Assembly (NCBI GenBank): GCA_025677815.1
Contig: JAIXMP010000007.1
Coordinates: forward strand, 868,001-932,000
Reading direction: 5' to 3'
Origin: Phascolomyces articulosus
Lineage: Eukaryota > Mucoromycota > Mucoromycetes > Mucorales > Lichtheimiaceae
Length of the DNA stretch: 64,000 nt
Part shown: positions 36,829-53,169 of the stretch, in pieces
Layout: the number at the start of each line of letters is the position of its first letter
Numbering within the stretch: position 1 is the stretch's first letter
Notes under the pieces: model-generated
Database searches by the model: none
What the model saw: only the letters and a program-made list of their open reading frames with translations
What the model was told of the DNA's origin: nothing
Translations under genes and position numbers: made by a program

Positions 36829-38946
36829 ACCATCTTTTGTTGCTTTATATCCATTTTTCATCATCCACACACCATTCATCATAAAGCATTTGTCTGATAT
36901 TTGAAGTTGTAATTTATATATTCTGCATATAAAAAAAGAATTCATTTTTTTTATTATATTCTTTATTACGGATGACGTACTTTTTGGTTTATCATAAGAA
37001 TTTTGAAACAAGATATAGTAAAATTAAAAAAAACAAGATGGGAATATATAATAATAATAATAGTTACCGGTAAAAAAAGCCAGACTTATATGTTATATTG
37101 AGCTCAATAAACACTTATTGTTATTACTAGTTTATGGTACTTTCATTAAACTTTCGGAGTGCTATTCTTTGTGTATTTGTGTGTCTAATTTATCAAGCAT
37201 TTATGATTACTATGTAAAATCGTACCACTTGTAACTTTGATCAATATTTACAATGCCTTCAGTATATCATTACTCAACTACAACCAGCCTCATTGAATAA
37301 TGTTCCCATAATTTTAGCAAGAGAGCTTTTCATAAATTATATTGTATAAAGTAATTATATTATGGATTTGATCCTTGTTCCAAAGTATAATTTATTCACC
37401 AAACTGCTAACCAGAAAATGGTAAACATATCAAAAACAGAAGAAAGTGTTTATTGAAAAAAGATAAAGAAGCAAATAAGACTTAATCATCCCCCCCCCAT
37501 GATGAGTAAAATATTTGATAGATTGTATAAGTCGAGTATCTATGAAAAAAAAAACAAGAATACATTTAGAAACATAGCAACCGGTTAGGATCCTACAATT
37601 TATTATTATTTTTATTATGCAGGTATTATACGGTCATATTATTGAGTGGTCAATTTAGCCGTGGCAAACTCCTATTTGAGCAGCCTTGCAGCACGCTTCA
37701 AATATAGCAAAAGTAGTAGATTGGTAGTCTTCACTCCAGTAACATTGTTTAGCACCACTCTTGATATTCAAGATTGTCTCGTATATTTATAATGAAGAAT
37801 ATTATCATTGATGATAATCAGTTACAGTGCCTCTAGCAATTAGAGTAATATGTACTCGGAACATTATCTTTGCTATAACTGTATTATACTTTTATAATGT
37901 ACGCATTATCAATGTTTATGATAGCCATATAGTATATGTGATAGCTATGCTCTTTAATAAAAATATATGTCTCAGTCAAAGAAATCAGCAATCTGCATGA
38001 TGATCCAAAGAAAAATTGTTAGCAGTAAACCAGCGCGGAAAAATCTCACGACATATCACTTGCGGTTAGAAGCATCCCAATAATTAGTTGGTATATAGAA
38101 CATCAAGGATATAAAGATTTCTGCATTTTTGGGACAGTTATGCAGAATTGAAGTAAATTTAAGATATCAGTACATCAGTCGAATTTTGGAAGCATAGCAA
38201 TCCTGCCAAAAATTTAGAAAAGGAAAAAAAATTAAGTTTGATGCTAGAGGCTGCTTTAGATACTTTCAAATAACTGTTACGTATTTTTTTTTATGACGAC
38301 TTTAATTATTAAAACTGTTTTTCTATTGAAGATAATATTGTGGGCGAAATTAGAATTCACCATTTGTTCTTCGTGAATAATAATAAAATAATTGTAAATA
38401 CATCAACAAAGCGATATACATATCAGCTAAATTCTGTACCAGTTTTTTTTGTTATTTTCAGTAATTCAAATAATATATACACAATATATTCCCATAAAAA
38501 ACGAGGAAAATCAAGATAATAATGAGCAAAGTTAAAATGTAAACTTGGTGATAATAATGGTTTTGTAACATATAGGTTAAATAATACAGCAAATATAAAC
38601 GCTTCTTATTTATATTTTTAAGAAAGTATAAACATTTCGGAAGAGTGGCAAGCTACTTGAGTAAATATACAAATGCAAAAAACTTTTGCATATGGAGCCT
38701 ACAGGTGGCCATTCTATGGGAGTGTATGCCTGTGCTTTTATATTATTTGACACTAAAGTATCTTTTTTCCTTCCTTTTGGAAAGGGTGCCTGATTTTACT
38801 GATTTAATACATCTCTTATGAATAACAACATTGACTTATTATACAGCCATTTATATTTTTTTACAATAAATATAACTGAACGTTTAAAATTAAACAACAT
38901 GCATTACATATAGATTTATAAAATTCAGGATCATTTATTGACTACT
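36829..38946. other. Intergenic between convergent genes
   Basis: About 2.1 kb of AT-rich DNA with no supported gene on either strand. Short homopolymers, including a C8-9 run near 37490, are the only distinctive features. Confidence 0.55.
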
Positions 38947-41228
38947 TTATTGTAAAAATCGTCGCATAACAACAGTATCTATCATTCTCAATTTATTTCT
39001 ATCATGTAATCCATCCTGTTTATGATTGTAAACCTTGTATTCAGTTGTCCATGATTCTAGTTTGGCACTTGTACTTGACGAAAGGAATGTATTGACAGTG
39101 CATGTGATATCATTTGTATTTTGGATTTGAGAGAGTCGGACATGACGCAATGAAGTGGTCTTGTGCAGCATCATTGAAATACCGGAAAAATCGATCTCGT
39201 TAAACTTGTGTGGTTTTAGACCCACGACATATTGCTTTGTGCTTCCCAAATCGAGTATTTTTAAAGAACGTAAATTACCCAAGGATTCGAAAATTGAGGA
39301 AGATAAACAATAAATGTCATTGACCCGTAACTCCTTGATTTTTGTTTTGTGCAACTTTTCAATAAACTGGAGAAATAATCGTTGGTCTTCTTGGTGCAAC
39401 AATTGGTTGTCTTCATCATCATCAATATTGCTGCTATTAATTCCAAAATTATACATAAGAGGTTTGCTGAGTAGCACTTGGATTCTTTCTAATGATAACA
39501 AGCTAGCAATAGCAATAAGTGTTTTACATGTGACACCCGGTACATTCCAAAGTGTGATTGTTTGCATATGTTGAATGTCGTTTTGTGTTGGTTGTTGGAA
39601 AATTGCCAAATATGTAAAAAATGATAAAGGCAGTAAAACAGGTTGATCACCTTCTTGATCTGCTTCTGATTCTAGCATGACAATATTTTCCATGGACAAA
39701 TGCTTTAAATGGCGGAATAAAGGGCCCCGATTGTTGTGAAATATTTCTTTAAAAGAAGTCATAGAAGAATTTACGATTGTAAGCTTCTCTAAAGCTGGAA
39801 ATCGCTCAAAAAACAATGGTATTATTCGTATATCGTCATCAAAAAACAGCCCAACAATATTTAAAGTACGTAATGTAGGAAAAATATGAATTGAATCGAG
39901 CGTTAATAGATCAATTTCCTTCTGATCAAAATTGATACTAAACCGAAAACTGACCGTATTAATCACTGGACAGTTATTGAGCATGATGAATAGAGGAGCG
40001 ATATCACAGTCGATATAGTGACAAGTAAACGTATGTAGCCGATTCAATTGTAACGATGGTAAAACAGGTGACCAGTTATTCCCTCGGATGGACACCATGC
40101 CTTCATTTACAATTAAGTTTAACTTCAAATATTCCAATGTATATTGATGTTGTTGGAGGATCGAGTTTATTTCTTTTTGGTTATCGTCAAAAAAATCTTC
40201 ACATAGAGAAATATAGCAAACTCCGTCATGTAGATGATTCGTTACAGTCATTTCTGCGATGCTCATAAAGTCACTTGGTTGAGGTTGCAATGGTTGTAGT
40301 TGTTCAATGTCATTTTCTCCATAGCTGCAATTCCCAATGAAATGCTTCAGTCGTGGACACCATTGAGTAACTTGATCGAGGTTTACTTGGGAGTTGATGT
40401 AAAGCTGTTCAATTGTGTAGTTATCTACTCGATTTTTTGGAAGTTTGCTGATAGAATCAATAAAGTCTCTGCTGACTCCAAAAAAGTACTGTAGATTGGG
40501 GCATTTTTGTAATATGGGGTGTAGTCGTTCCGTTGTATCCAAAAGGCAGTCAAGACGTAGGTATTGGAGGTTGGTAAATTCGCCTTGTATTTCAAATTGT
40601 TGTTGATTACTTAGTGGTTCATCGTGGAAAAAAGATGGGTTATAAAACGAACCATTTATAGTAAATATGAAATGAGAGATATTTGGTAATACAGAAAGTA
40701 TCTGAAGTAGAGGAGTATTGGATGTATGATATTTCAGGGCTAGTATTATCAAGTGAGATCCGAATTGACGTAGTAAAGTAAGAAATATCAAAAGTTGCCG
40801 CTGTGTACTGCACCCAACAATCTCTGTAGTGGTTATAAATTATGGTAATTAGTAAATGAGCGTAGTAAATCACATATCTATAGCTATTGAGTTTAAATAC
40901 CCATTGACTCGATTTCATCACATTCATGATCCAAAAGATACTGCATCATAGTATACAAATACTCTTCGTTTTTATCACTCTTATGGCCATAAATAATGAC
41001 ACTCTTTACATGTCCTCCAATGCACCGAGCATGCCGTCTGTTTATTATTTGTAATTGACGCGGTTCAAGTTTTAAGGTTTTCCAAAGGTCCTTGCTGTAT
41101 TGTGGCACGCAATCGTACCAAAGTTTACAAACAGACATTGCTTTCAGGCAATCTTGCTGAGTAAGGTAGGAAAAAATTAATGTGCTAATGTCATAAGTAA
41201 GTACCTCAAAGACATTACGTTTCGACAT
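38947..41228 (-). CDS. F-box/leucine-rich-repeat protein (minus member of a head-to-head pair)
   Basis: Likely substrate receptor of an SCF ubiquitin ligase. Minus-strand exons 41228-40901 and 40823-38947 total 2205 nt, 734 aa. The N-terminal F-box spans about residues 8-50 (VLTYDISTLIFSYLTQQDCLKAMSVCKLWYD). The remainder is a series of degenerate leucine-rich repeats (FTNLQYLRLDCLL, CPNLQYFFG, FPALEKLTIVNSS, LRSLKILDLGS). The single intron sits after IESMG, at the same place as in the divergent neighbour at 41352, so the two arose by duplication. Low sequence identity outside the F-box suggests fast divergence. The target is unknown. Confidence 0.88.
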
Positions 41229-41351
41229 TTTTGTATCGAGTATTCACCCAACAATAAACGAAAGTTTTCATGGCTGCGCAAACTATAAATAACCGGAGTT
41301 TGTGGTTCCTGAACGAGGGAGTGATCTTGTCTAACTTTTGCCTTCCAAAGA
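41229..41351. promoter_or_regulatory. Shared 123-bp bidirectional promoter region of the F-box pair
   Basis: Only 123 bp separate the start codons of the two divergent F-box/LRR genes, so both must use promoter elements within or overlapping this interval or the other gene's 5' end. A TATAAAT-like word (CTATAAATAA) is present near 41283. No other motif was identified. Confidence 0.6.
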
Positions 41352-43243
41352 ATGCCCGATTTCACACAAATCTTCCCACCTGAACTTATTTCTGATGTTT
41401 TATTCTTTCTAAATCAAAAAGATTGCATCGAGTGCATGAGTGTGTGTCACCGTTGGTTTGACCTATTTCCAAAGTATGGTATGCTACTTTGGAATAAGCT
41501 CGATGTTACTCCCAATTCGTGGGAAAGAACCACCAACGCCATGTTGGAATGCCTTGGTCCTCATGTCAATCATGTGTCTATCGATGATCAATATACCTGG
41601 AGTATACTACAACAGCTTGTACATAATAAATGTACTAACATAAAAATTCTCGGTAAAGTCCAGTGATACTTAATAAGCTTGGCTCTATGATGATAGGATT
41701 TAAACTTTCTAATATCAACAACTGTGTAGAAATCAATCATCACTGTAATTATCATTCATTACCATTAAAAAACCACGAGGCCTTTTCTTCTATAATGGGG
41801 ATATTTTCAAGAACTTTAACACAGTTATTCATTGATTTTCATCCGTGTTCCGTTTCCTTAACAATGTTATTGGATATCTTACCTGGTTTGACGCATCTAT
41901 CTATTAAGCTTAGCAGGCATTGTCAATTTGATGATTTTGAAACACAGTATACAGACAAAGCGCACGACAAAAAAAGTAGTAAAAGCAACATTGTTTTCTT
42001 GTGTCTTGACAGTGCATTTGATTTCAACACTCGAATCGAACCAGTATTACAGCGGTGTCCTCTACTCAAATATTTCCTAGTTTCAAATTTTTATTCGAAA
42101 AGATTTGTGACTAGCATACCAACGTGTCAACTCCAAACTGTCCTTACACTATGTCCATCTACACGTTATATACTTTGGAACACTCTTATTGACCAAAAAA
42201 AGATCGAAAAAGAGTGGATAAGCTTGTCAACAAAGGACCATAGCATTATGGACAATAATTTCAGTTTATCACGAGGAGATATTTTCAAACAGAATGACGA
42301 CAATGGCAATAGCTACAGAGAAGAAAACGACGGAACATTACAGGAACTAGCATTTTCTGGTGAAAATGAACTATGGAAACTCATCCCCATTTTGACAAGG
42401 TCACAAAATACATTACAACGACTACATTTTTCTTATATGTATGCACATCAAATTAAGGGCGTTATGAGGAACCTTTATTTTTCTCGATTAAAATCGTTGG
42501 ATCTTACTTCTTGGCGAGGTAATATTATGGATGAAATTGATTGGCTTGGATGTAACCTTTTCGGCATGCACCAACAACAACTCAACCACCTTATGATGGA
42601 TATTGATATGGATAATATCACATCAGATGGAGAAGGAAGGCCAATTGACTGTCTGAACAAAACCATTGAAGTAGTTAGCAACAATCTGAAAAAGCTCGAG
42701 CATTTATATCTTTGGAGTACCTATGATATCAATGATGACATGTGCTGCAGTAAGCTTTACTTATTTTCAAAGAACAACTCGAAACTTCGACGTATTGGCT
42801 TATCAGGCATACCTATTTCGAACGATGGACTGCTTGAATTATCTAAACTTTCAAAACTACAAACTTTGATTTTATCTGAACATTCTCTGTTTAAGCACTT
42901 AACGGAAGATGGATTTATCGCATTTTCTAGGAGACTCAAGGAACAGAATACAATCCAAGATTTACATTTGTATTGTGGGCATACAAATATGGTGACGAAC
43001 ACTGTTCTTGAACATTTGGCCTGTGTTGGGAGCTTGGAAACGTTGCATATCGGATGTAATAGTGTTATTACCGATACAGGTGCTAATATATTTGGAAAAA
43101 GCAATATTGACTGTATAAAAGTAAAAAGTTCTAGAAACTACAATAGGAATAAAAAACTTCTGTTGTATGCTTGCTGTGCAGTTTCTAAAGAAAACCCTTA
43201 TGTATCGTTTTTAAATTACTTTCAATTTTACTTTGTACTATAG
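41352..43243 (+). CDS. F-box/leucine-rich-repeat protein (plus member of the head-to-head pair)
   Basis: Paralogue of the minus-strand gene at 38947. Exons 41352-41652 and 41730-43243 (1815 nt, 604 aa). The 77-bp intron (GTAAAG...TGTGTAG) was placed to match the neighbour's intron position, and it restores one frame; without it the first exon stops at 41664. The F-box lies at residues 6-48 (QIFPPELISDVLFFLNQKDC, MSVCHRWFD). LRR-like stretches follow, such as LKSLDLTSW, LKKLEHLYLWS, LQTLILSEHS and LETLHIG. It probably acts as an SCF adaptor of unknown target. Confidence 0.88.
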
Positions 43244-43964
43244 ATATAAAAATGTTTGTCAATAAAAAAGCATAACATTATTTCGTGTCTAAACTGGTAT
43301 GCACCTGATGAATGTAAAAATTGTTATTTTGCTGCATGATTGTTTTGGAGCATCAGTTCTTTTAACATAAAAATTTATCCGTTATTGACTCATTAGTATT
43401 GTAATAGTAGTAGGGATATATAGTGTATTTATCGAAATACTATTATGTCTTTTAGAAAATAAATCATTATTATTTTTTAATAATAGCTGGTTTCAAGCAC
43501 TTTGTTTTCTCTAGGCGGCGAACAGCGGTTCTGTGTAAAAAAAGTAAAATAATTTTATGCAAAACTATGAAAAGAATTCATCAATTGATCACAGTGGTAT
43601 TTTTAAAATATGTATATTTATACTTGTTATAGTTTATGAAAATGTATGACTAGACACTCCCCATTATCCATCTAACCCTCCTTCTTTTTTACGCTACTCA
43701 TATGAAATCTTAAGTAACTATTATCAACATCATTGTGCAATATCTGGTTTATCCATCTTTTGTTCTAATTAATTCATTTAAACTTTGTTGATAACAACAC
43801 GATATCATGAAAACAGAAAATTCTCTCTAATGTAACTACTATACCCCAATAATTTAACATTCATAATTTATGTGCATGTCTAAATCGAATAATAGTTTTT
43901 TTTTATTTTTATTTCTTGTGCGTGTGAATCATGAAAGGAGAATGAAGATATTTTACTATTAAAT
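43244..43964. other. Intergenic between convergent genes
   Basis: AT-rich 3' flanks of the F-box gene and NDUFS2. An ATAAAAATG/AATAAA-type word lies just after the F-box stop. No gene seen. Confidence 0.55.
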
Positions 43965-46134
43965 TTATCGATCGACTTCACCAAACACGATATCCTATTT
44001 TTTTTTTTTAGAAAAGAGAAAAAATAGTACTCATGAGAAAATGGTTTTATATCTTTTGCAAATTCTATTGTCCATAATATATATGAAACTTACCATTGTA
44101 CCAATGAGAGCAACCATATCGGGCAACTATAAGCAATTGTATTAGACTTCATGATTCATTAATGTTGTTATACTTTTTCAAAAAGAAACTTACCAAGTGA
44201 CCACGGGACATGAAATCAGAACCTTGCAAATGGTTGAAACCAGGTGCCCTAAAATAATTGCCATGTATGAATACCCAATATATTTCCATACAAACAAGAA
44301 GAAAAGTCATCTAAAAAATAAACTTACTTAATCTTACAACGGTAAGGTCTGTTAGAGCCATCAGATACCAAGAATACACCATATTCACCCTTAGGGGCTT
44401 CAATGACAGTGTAGGTCTAATAAGTAGATACGAGAAAAAATTTAGTTTATCCATAGAGAACAATGCGAGTAAATTCATAAAAAGATAAATCCACTTTTCA
44501 ACTTACTTCGCCTTGAGGGACAGAGTAACCTTCAGAGTAGAGCTTAAAGTGATGGATCAAAGCTTCCATGTTTTCCTTCATGGCTGCACGGGGTGGGGGA
44601 GCAATCTATAAACCCATAGTTGATAACAACAATAACAACAGCAATTATTAATTTCCAAAATTTATAAACATATACAATGTCATCCAAAAAATAAGCAATT
44701 TTATCATGTTAAATATATGTATATTACCTTCCAGTCATCAACCTTGACCACACCTGGGGGCATTTGATTGACACATTGACCGATGATACGAAGAGATTGA
44801 CGCATTTCTTCCATACGGATCAAATAACGATCGAAACAATCACCATTCTTACCGACTGGGACATCGAATTCTACCTTGTCATAGGCATCATAGGGGGCAG
44901 CCTTACGGATATCCCACTTGAAACCAGAACCACGGACCATGACACCAGAGAAACCCCAATCTTGGGCTTCTTTAGTTGTGACGACACCGACACGCTCGGT
45001 ACGGATTTGCCAGATACGGTTACCACTCAACATTTCTTCAACTTCGTCAATACGGTCACCGAATTGCAATGCCCAATCATGAATATCATCAAGAAGACCG
45101 ATAGGAATATCAGAAGCGACACCACCAGGACGGACATATGCAGTGTGAAGACGAGCGCCAGAAACACGTTCATAGAATTCCATCAACTTTTCACGCTCTT
45201 CAAACATCCACAAGAAAGGAGTTAAAGCACCCACATCCATTGCGTGAGACATGACAGCCATAATGTGGTTTAACTAAATATTGCGAAAATGAAAAAAATA
45301 CACGTATTTGGATTAGTTTACCATGAAAACTAAAATAGTATATATATCCCCCATCCTTCTCTCTCTCTTTTCTACATTTTATTATTTTCATCCACCACTC
45401 CTTTTTTTTTAAAATTATACTAACAATTCTGGTGACTTCACCAAACATGGTACGGATGTATTGAGCACGTTCAGGAACTTCAATGTTAAGCAACTTTTCA
45501 ACGGCCAAAGAATAACCTTGTTCGTTAGTCATCATGGAAACGTAATCGAGACGATCGAAGTAAGGCAAAGCTTGCAAATAAGTCTTGTATTCAATCAACT
45601 TTTCAGTACCACGATGCAATAAACCAATATGAGGATCAGCACGGGTGATTTCTTCACCATTCAATTCCAAAATCAAACGCAACACACCGTGAGCAGCAGG
45701 ATGCTGAGGACCGAAGTTGACGGTAAAGTTACGCATTTTAGCTTCTTCTTCCTCGGATGCCACTATATTTTTTGAAACAATATTTTCATAATGTTAAAAT
45801 ATACCCTCCACAAAATAAAATAGATCCAATCGTATATTCATGATTTAAATCGTAAAAAAATTGGCGTATCTAATTTGTTGTATATATATAAAAAAAAAAT
45901 CGGTCGTGTTTTTTACGTCGATAAACAAAAAAATAACTCACCATTGGCTTCTGTGTCTTCAGTGATAGTTGTAATGGGGATATTTTCAACGGTTTGGTTG
46001 CTGGCAGCAGAAGCCATACCACGCCATTGGCTGTTCATGGGACGGAAACTAGGCATAGCTCTGGTTTTGGTGTTGTATGAAGGACGAGTGGCCGTAGCAA
46101 GTCGACGCGCCCACATTCTCGCGGCAAACGACAT
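43965..46134 (-). CDS. NDUFS2: NADH:ubiquinone oxidoreductase 49-kDa subunit (complex I, NDUFS2)
   Basis: Core subunit of mitochondrial complex I; with PSST it forms the quinone-reduction site. Minus-strand exons: 46134-45942, 45762-45425, 45273-44728, 44605-44507, 44416-44328, 44248-44194, 44126-44094 and 43994-43965, total 1383 nt, 460 aa. The first 50 or so residues are Arg/Ser-rich without acidic residues at the start ([17 protein letters not shown]), a mitochondrial presequence. Diagnostic motifs are [15 protein letters not shown] (with the quinone-site His), [25 protein letters not shown], the Tyr-containing [16 protein letters not shown], and the C-terminal [13 protein letters not shown]. 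The last exon is only 30 nt and encodes the absolutely conserved C-terminus, which confirms the structure. Confidence 0.97.
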
Positions 46135-47764
46135 GATTATATTATAATTATGCTCTTAAAAAAGAGAAGTTTTTATATGAAAGAGTGGGGAGACTATAAA
46201 TTATAAAGAGAAAAAGAAAAAAAATCCTTTTGTTGTCAATTTATAGTTTCTTTTTTCAATTTTCGCGTTTGTTGTTATTGTTGGCAAGTGGATTGAAAAA
46301 TCGTCTCTAACCTTGTTCCTCGGGTTAAGGTATTATGTGAGGAGCACTGGGCAAAATTTGTCTTGTTTTCTTTCATTCATTTGGCCAGCAGGGCAATAAC
46401 ACTCCGACACTCGACGCTGTCACGTCACTCCCCTTTCCATTCTTGGAATGTGCAAAATTTTACTACTAGGTAGTCTAAAGTGTTATGACTACTTCAATTC
46501 AAATATATACTTGAAGTAATCATTAGTTTATCATCATTTGCGTAGTATAAATTAATAATATACTGTTATTGATTATTTTTAAACATATCATAAAGTATAA
46601 TAATAGATGGTAGCATACTATGTCGATTTTATTTTGTCGTTGTGCAACAACGGTAAGATGTGTGTCAAAACGATGCATCTTCATGAAAGCCTCTAGAGTT
46701 TATGTACACCTTCAAACTATTCACATACATTACTCTGAGTATTAGAAATGTATTTCAGCACTATAAATCTTATATATTATATACAGTATATAACACAAAA
46801 AGCAGGTTACCATGGATTGTGTAATATGGTAAGGCAATAAATATATTAATAATAGAGATATTATGTTTTTGAAAAACTTTATTAATATACTACTATTAGA
46901 TCCATTGTTAAAATTAAGGTAGTGGAACAAAATTATGTGGGTATACCACTATTTTCATATGATTCCTGAAGTATATGATAGAAGGGTGTCATTTTTCCAG
47001 AATATATAAAAAAAAACTGTATATGAAATAGATGTAACCTGAAGTCCGTTACTCTTCTATTGATAGTTATTTGGATTTACTGTAGCGTATAAAGTCTTAA
47101 TTGTTATCTAATCTTAGAATATGGAAGATGTCGTGTGATGATAATATATTATCAATGAAATGTATAATAATATTATATAAGTTTTTATTAATGACATTTA
47201 ATGAAATATGATAACTTGTGATTTAATCATGATGTGACGTGATGTGATGAGAAAGGCAATGATAAATTTTATGATCGTATATTAACCACATCATGGCCTT
47301 AGATGGATCATTCATAAAATTACTCATGACTCTTTCGATTTTTACATTTATAAATAAAGCATGTCTTATTATTATTAGTTATTCAAGCAAAGATTATTTC
47401 ACTTTTTTTTTGGGTAGCACAGTTGCAAAAAAAGAAAAAAAAAAGAAAACAAACAAGAAAAAACGTCTGGGTGCTCAGCAAACAATTGGATGGTTACACA
47501 GGAGGGTTTAGAAACTTGGTAGTGGGAGATATTAAGATATTAAACAGAAAAAAAAAAGGTCCAAAAGACAATCTAGTTAGAATAAGGAGAAAGAGAGAGA
47601 GAGAGAGAGAAAGAGGGAAATAAAGCGAAGGACGGATTGAAAGAGATATATAATGAATAAATCGGTGCTTAATATGGCATGATGAGGTGCAATGGAGATG
47701 AATGGATGGATGGAGGTAGTAGAGTCTAATATTATTATAATAATAAAAAGGTTATAAAAATAAT
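46135..47764. other. Intergenic between NDUFS2 promoter and the kinase 3' end
   Basis: No gene recognised. It contains the upstream region of NDUFS2 and a GA-rich microsatellite (repeated GAGAGA) around 47594-47612. Confidence 0.55.
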
Positions 47765-50089
<2,325 letters not shown>

Positions 50090-53000
50090 GATGAATGAAT
50101 AAAAATAAATAAATAATATTTCGTTAGGCGTCAGTGTACCGGTTTATTTGTTATCGTTATTGTTCTTCTCGTTTGATAAAGAATGGCGAAATGAACAAAA
50201 GAAAAAGAGAAGGGAGAGTAAAACAAAAAAAGAATATATAAATAAATAAATAAAAGAAAAGAAAAAAGGAAAGGAAAGAAAGGAAAAAAAAAGAGAGAGA
50301 ATTAAAAGAAGTGAACCGATCCTTTTTTTGGTTTTCTATATAAGTATTGTTGGTTTCTGTCGTCGCGGGTTTTAAAGGGGTTCTTGTTGAGACATTTATC
50401 TTATTAAATATATAACAATCATAAGGTTATCTCATCTTCATTATCTTTTATAGAACTTTAATTACTGTTTATAGTCGTAATAGTAATAATAATGATAATG
50501 ATAAATAATGGAGACCAATGTTATTATTATTTGTAAAGAAGAGTGTTTTCTCTTCCAAACTAAAGGTAGTAATTAGAGTACAGAAAATTTCTGTAAATAT
50601 AATTAAAAACAGGCAAATCGGCCAAATTCTTCTTCACTTGAATAATAATAGTATCAGGAATCAGGAATTGGCTTAGATAATAATATGTTGAAAAAAGTGA
50701 TGTGCTGAGCTGTATCCATTCTTGACTTGTCAGTTATACTTACAATGCTCGGTTGACGCTGTTGCACGGCCGGAACTATTTAGTAGAAGGTTTCACAATA
50801 TTTTGTTACAGTGAAACTTCCAAGGTCGCATGATGAGATGAGTTTGGTTACCGTAAAAATGGATGTAGTGGCTTTTTTTAAATGTAAATTCATCCATATT
50901 ATGCAATGTTTCGATAGTATTCACCGTTAACAAAGTATTTGGCTTTGGAAATATAGCTATTACAAGTAATCTCAATTGTAGTATAATCAGAATAATAATC
51001 CATTTATTTACTGGATCATTTTTGGAAAGCTTTGCCTGCTACTACATCAAAATCAATGCTTATTGGATTGTTAGTGTTTGTTCCTGTAAAGCATCAATAA
51101 TGTTATTGTATTCAGCACAATTAAAGTCAGTCTATCAGAACAATCAAATGACACCCATGATCAACGGCAGCTAGATTGTATTTCGGATAATAAATAAGAG
51201 CATGATAGAAAAAAAAACGGTCATGATTCAATTTAGGGGGACCAATGTGGAGATTAACGGCTGCATAACAGAATCTTTTTTTATCATTATTAAAATAATA
51301 ATAATGGGTGAACAAAAAAAAAAGTGTAAGAAGGCGTTTCAGATTTATTAAAAAATGCAAAGCACTTTTCTATACAAAATCATATTCATATGTTTGAGTT
51401 TGACTGTGGCTCAATTTTCCAATTGCATCTTTACTTAATTTGGCTACGTGGCTCATTTTCATACTTATAGTACACAATAGTATTGTTTTTTGACAAATTT
51501 CCAATTCACCGGTCCTCTTGTTCACTTGCAATAAAAAAAAGTGGCAAGAACGGACACTAAGACAATTGAAGTTATCTTATTGCACTTCTTTCGGCTCAGA
51601 AATCCAACAGATAATGTATTGAATCCTTCAAAGAAAGTTTCAAAATGGAGGACTGGAATTTGACATAGAGCGCTTGGGTAAAGAAAAAATTTCAAGTTTA
51701 CAAAAATTTACCGAAAATTGAAGTTATTTCTAAAAAATCAACTTGTGGGTTTTTTTTATATTTAATGAGAAATTCTCCCGAAGATCATTTATATATTAGT
51801 TGCTAATTGCTACTTCTTCATCAGTTATCATATATATATATATATATATATATATTGTGATCTAAGATTATATCACGTTTGTGGATTGCCAATAACCGGC
51901 TGACTATACATCACGCATGTTTTTTTTTTTTTTGCTTAATTGAACGAGGACCAGGATTTTATCACAACACCTGGGATCAAAATTCAGTTTTAACTGTTTT
52001 ATATGAGTTTATATGACTCAATAAAAGAAGAATGTTATGATAAAATGATTCTTGGTTTTTCAGAAAAGTATCATTACGTATTCGTATCATTTTGATGGTG
52101 AAAATAACAACCAACATCCTAATTATTATGTTGTTTTCTGTCAATTTTCCATGGAACAAATCGATTCCTTGATGATGAAACCACGTTTTTCCGTCAATTT
52201 GTCATGACTACGCATGTCAAATAACTTTTCTATCAAATTATAATTAATCGATAGTCATCGTGAAAAAGTAAACTCAGTAAATACGTATAATCAAATTAAA
52301 TAATACTGCAAGTTATTTTACATAGTGTAAGGGAGTAAATGAGTGTTTTGCCGTTGTAGTATAGAATCGCGTGTTTCATCGCTATATAATAAAGCCAATG
52401 TGATATATACATACTATACGAGTTATATAATTCATAGTAGCAACATTATATATATTCATATTTCCCATCATATTTTTAGCTGTATATAGCACGTAACAAT
52501 AAAAAAACACTGGTACTGTTTTTATAAATACAAAGGTATATAAATAACAAGGTCAGCTACCATGGCAATAATATAGAGATATGATGATAATTATATTTAG
52601 AAGGATGGTCCTCTTTTTTTTTTGGGTATATATTAAAAATATACAGGATAAGGTCAAGTTTTACTTGCATCCAACGTGGTGAGAATGGTTAAAAATTAAA
52701 TATTTAACCTCATTTAAAAGTAATTAAACATCCATGTTTCTATAGAAAAAAACATGTGAATTATGACTTTTGATGAGAAAATGTGTTGTTTGATACATCA
52801 AGTACGGTATACTACTCAAATGGAGTTTATTAAGATTAGGTGGTAGAGAGACCCATCAAGTAAATTCGGTGATAATCCAATGGTGTCATATTACAAGTAA
52901 TTGCTTCATTTTTATTACTGCTACTATATTAATCATTAGGGCGCCTTGTCATAATCTTCAAAGTTGAGATTGCTTGAATACATGCAGAAAGAGGTGGTAC

Positions 53001-53169
53001 GGGTGTTGGTGTTGTACAGATAATAGATTAAAATTTTAATTCCTCCAAAGAATATGATTTTCCTCTATTCACTTGGTGTTCCAATAAGGATTGAAAACTA
53101 TAATCACCACAAAAAGATCGAAACCATCAATATGTAAATTTTGTTAATTTTCGTTGATCTCTTATTGCG
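50090..53169. other. Long intergenic region upstream of the kinase
   Basis: No supported gene. The first 350 bp form a purine/pyrimidine-skewed promoter-like tract. A TA dinucleotide repeat lies at about 51831-51855 and several T-runs occur. The rest is AT-rich without recognisable coding features. Confidence 0.55.

Noticed and set aside
41653..41663. An 11-nt GT...AG stretch whose removal also restores the F-box gene frame, suggesting a micro-intron
   Set aside because: A normal 77-bp intron (41653-41729) with a better branch/acceptor region restores the same frame and matches the intron position of the paralogue.
44764..45225. 153-codon plus-strand open frame
   Set aside because: Antisense shadow of the highly conserved NDUFS2 exon 3.
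47590..47615. GA dinucleotide run considered as a regulatory GAGA-type element
   Set aside because: It is a simple microsatellite far from any start codon; there is no support for regulation.
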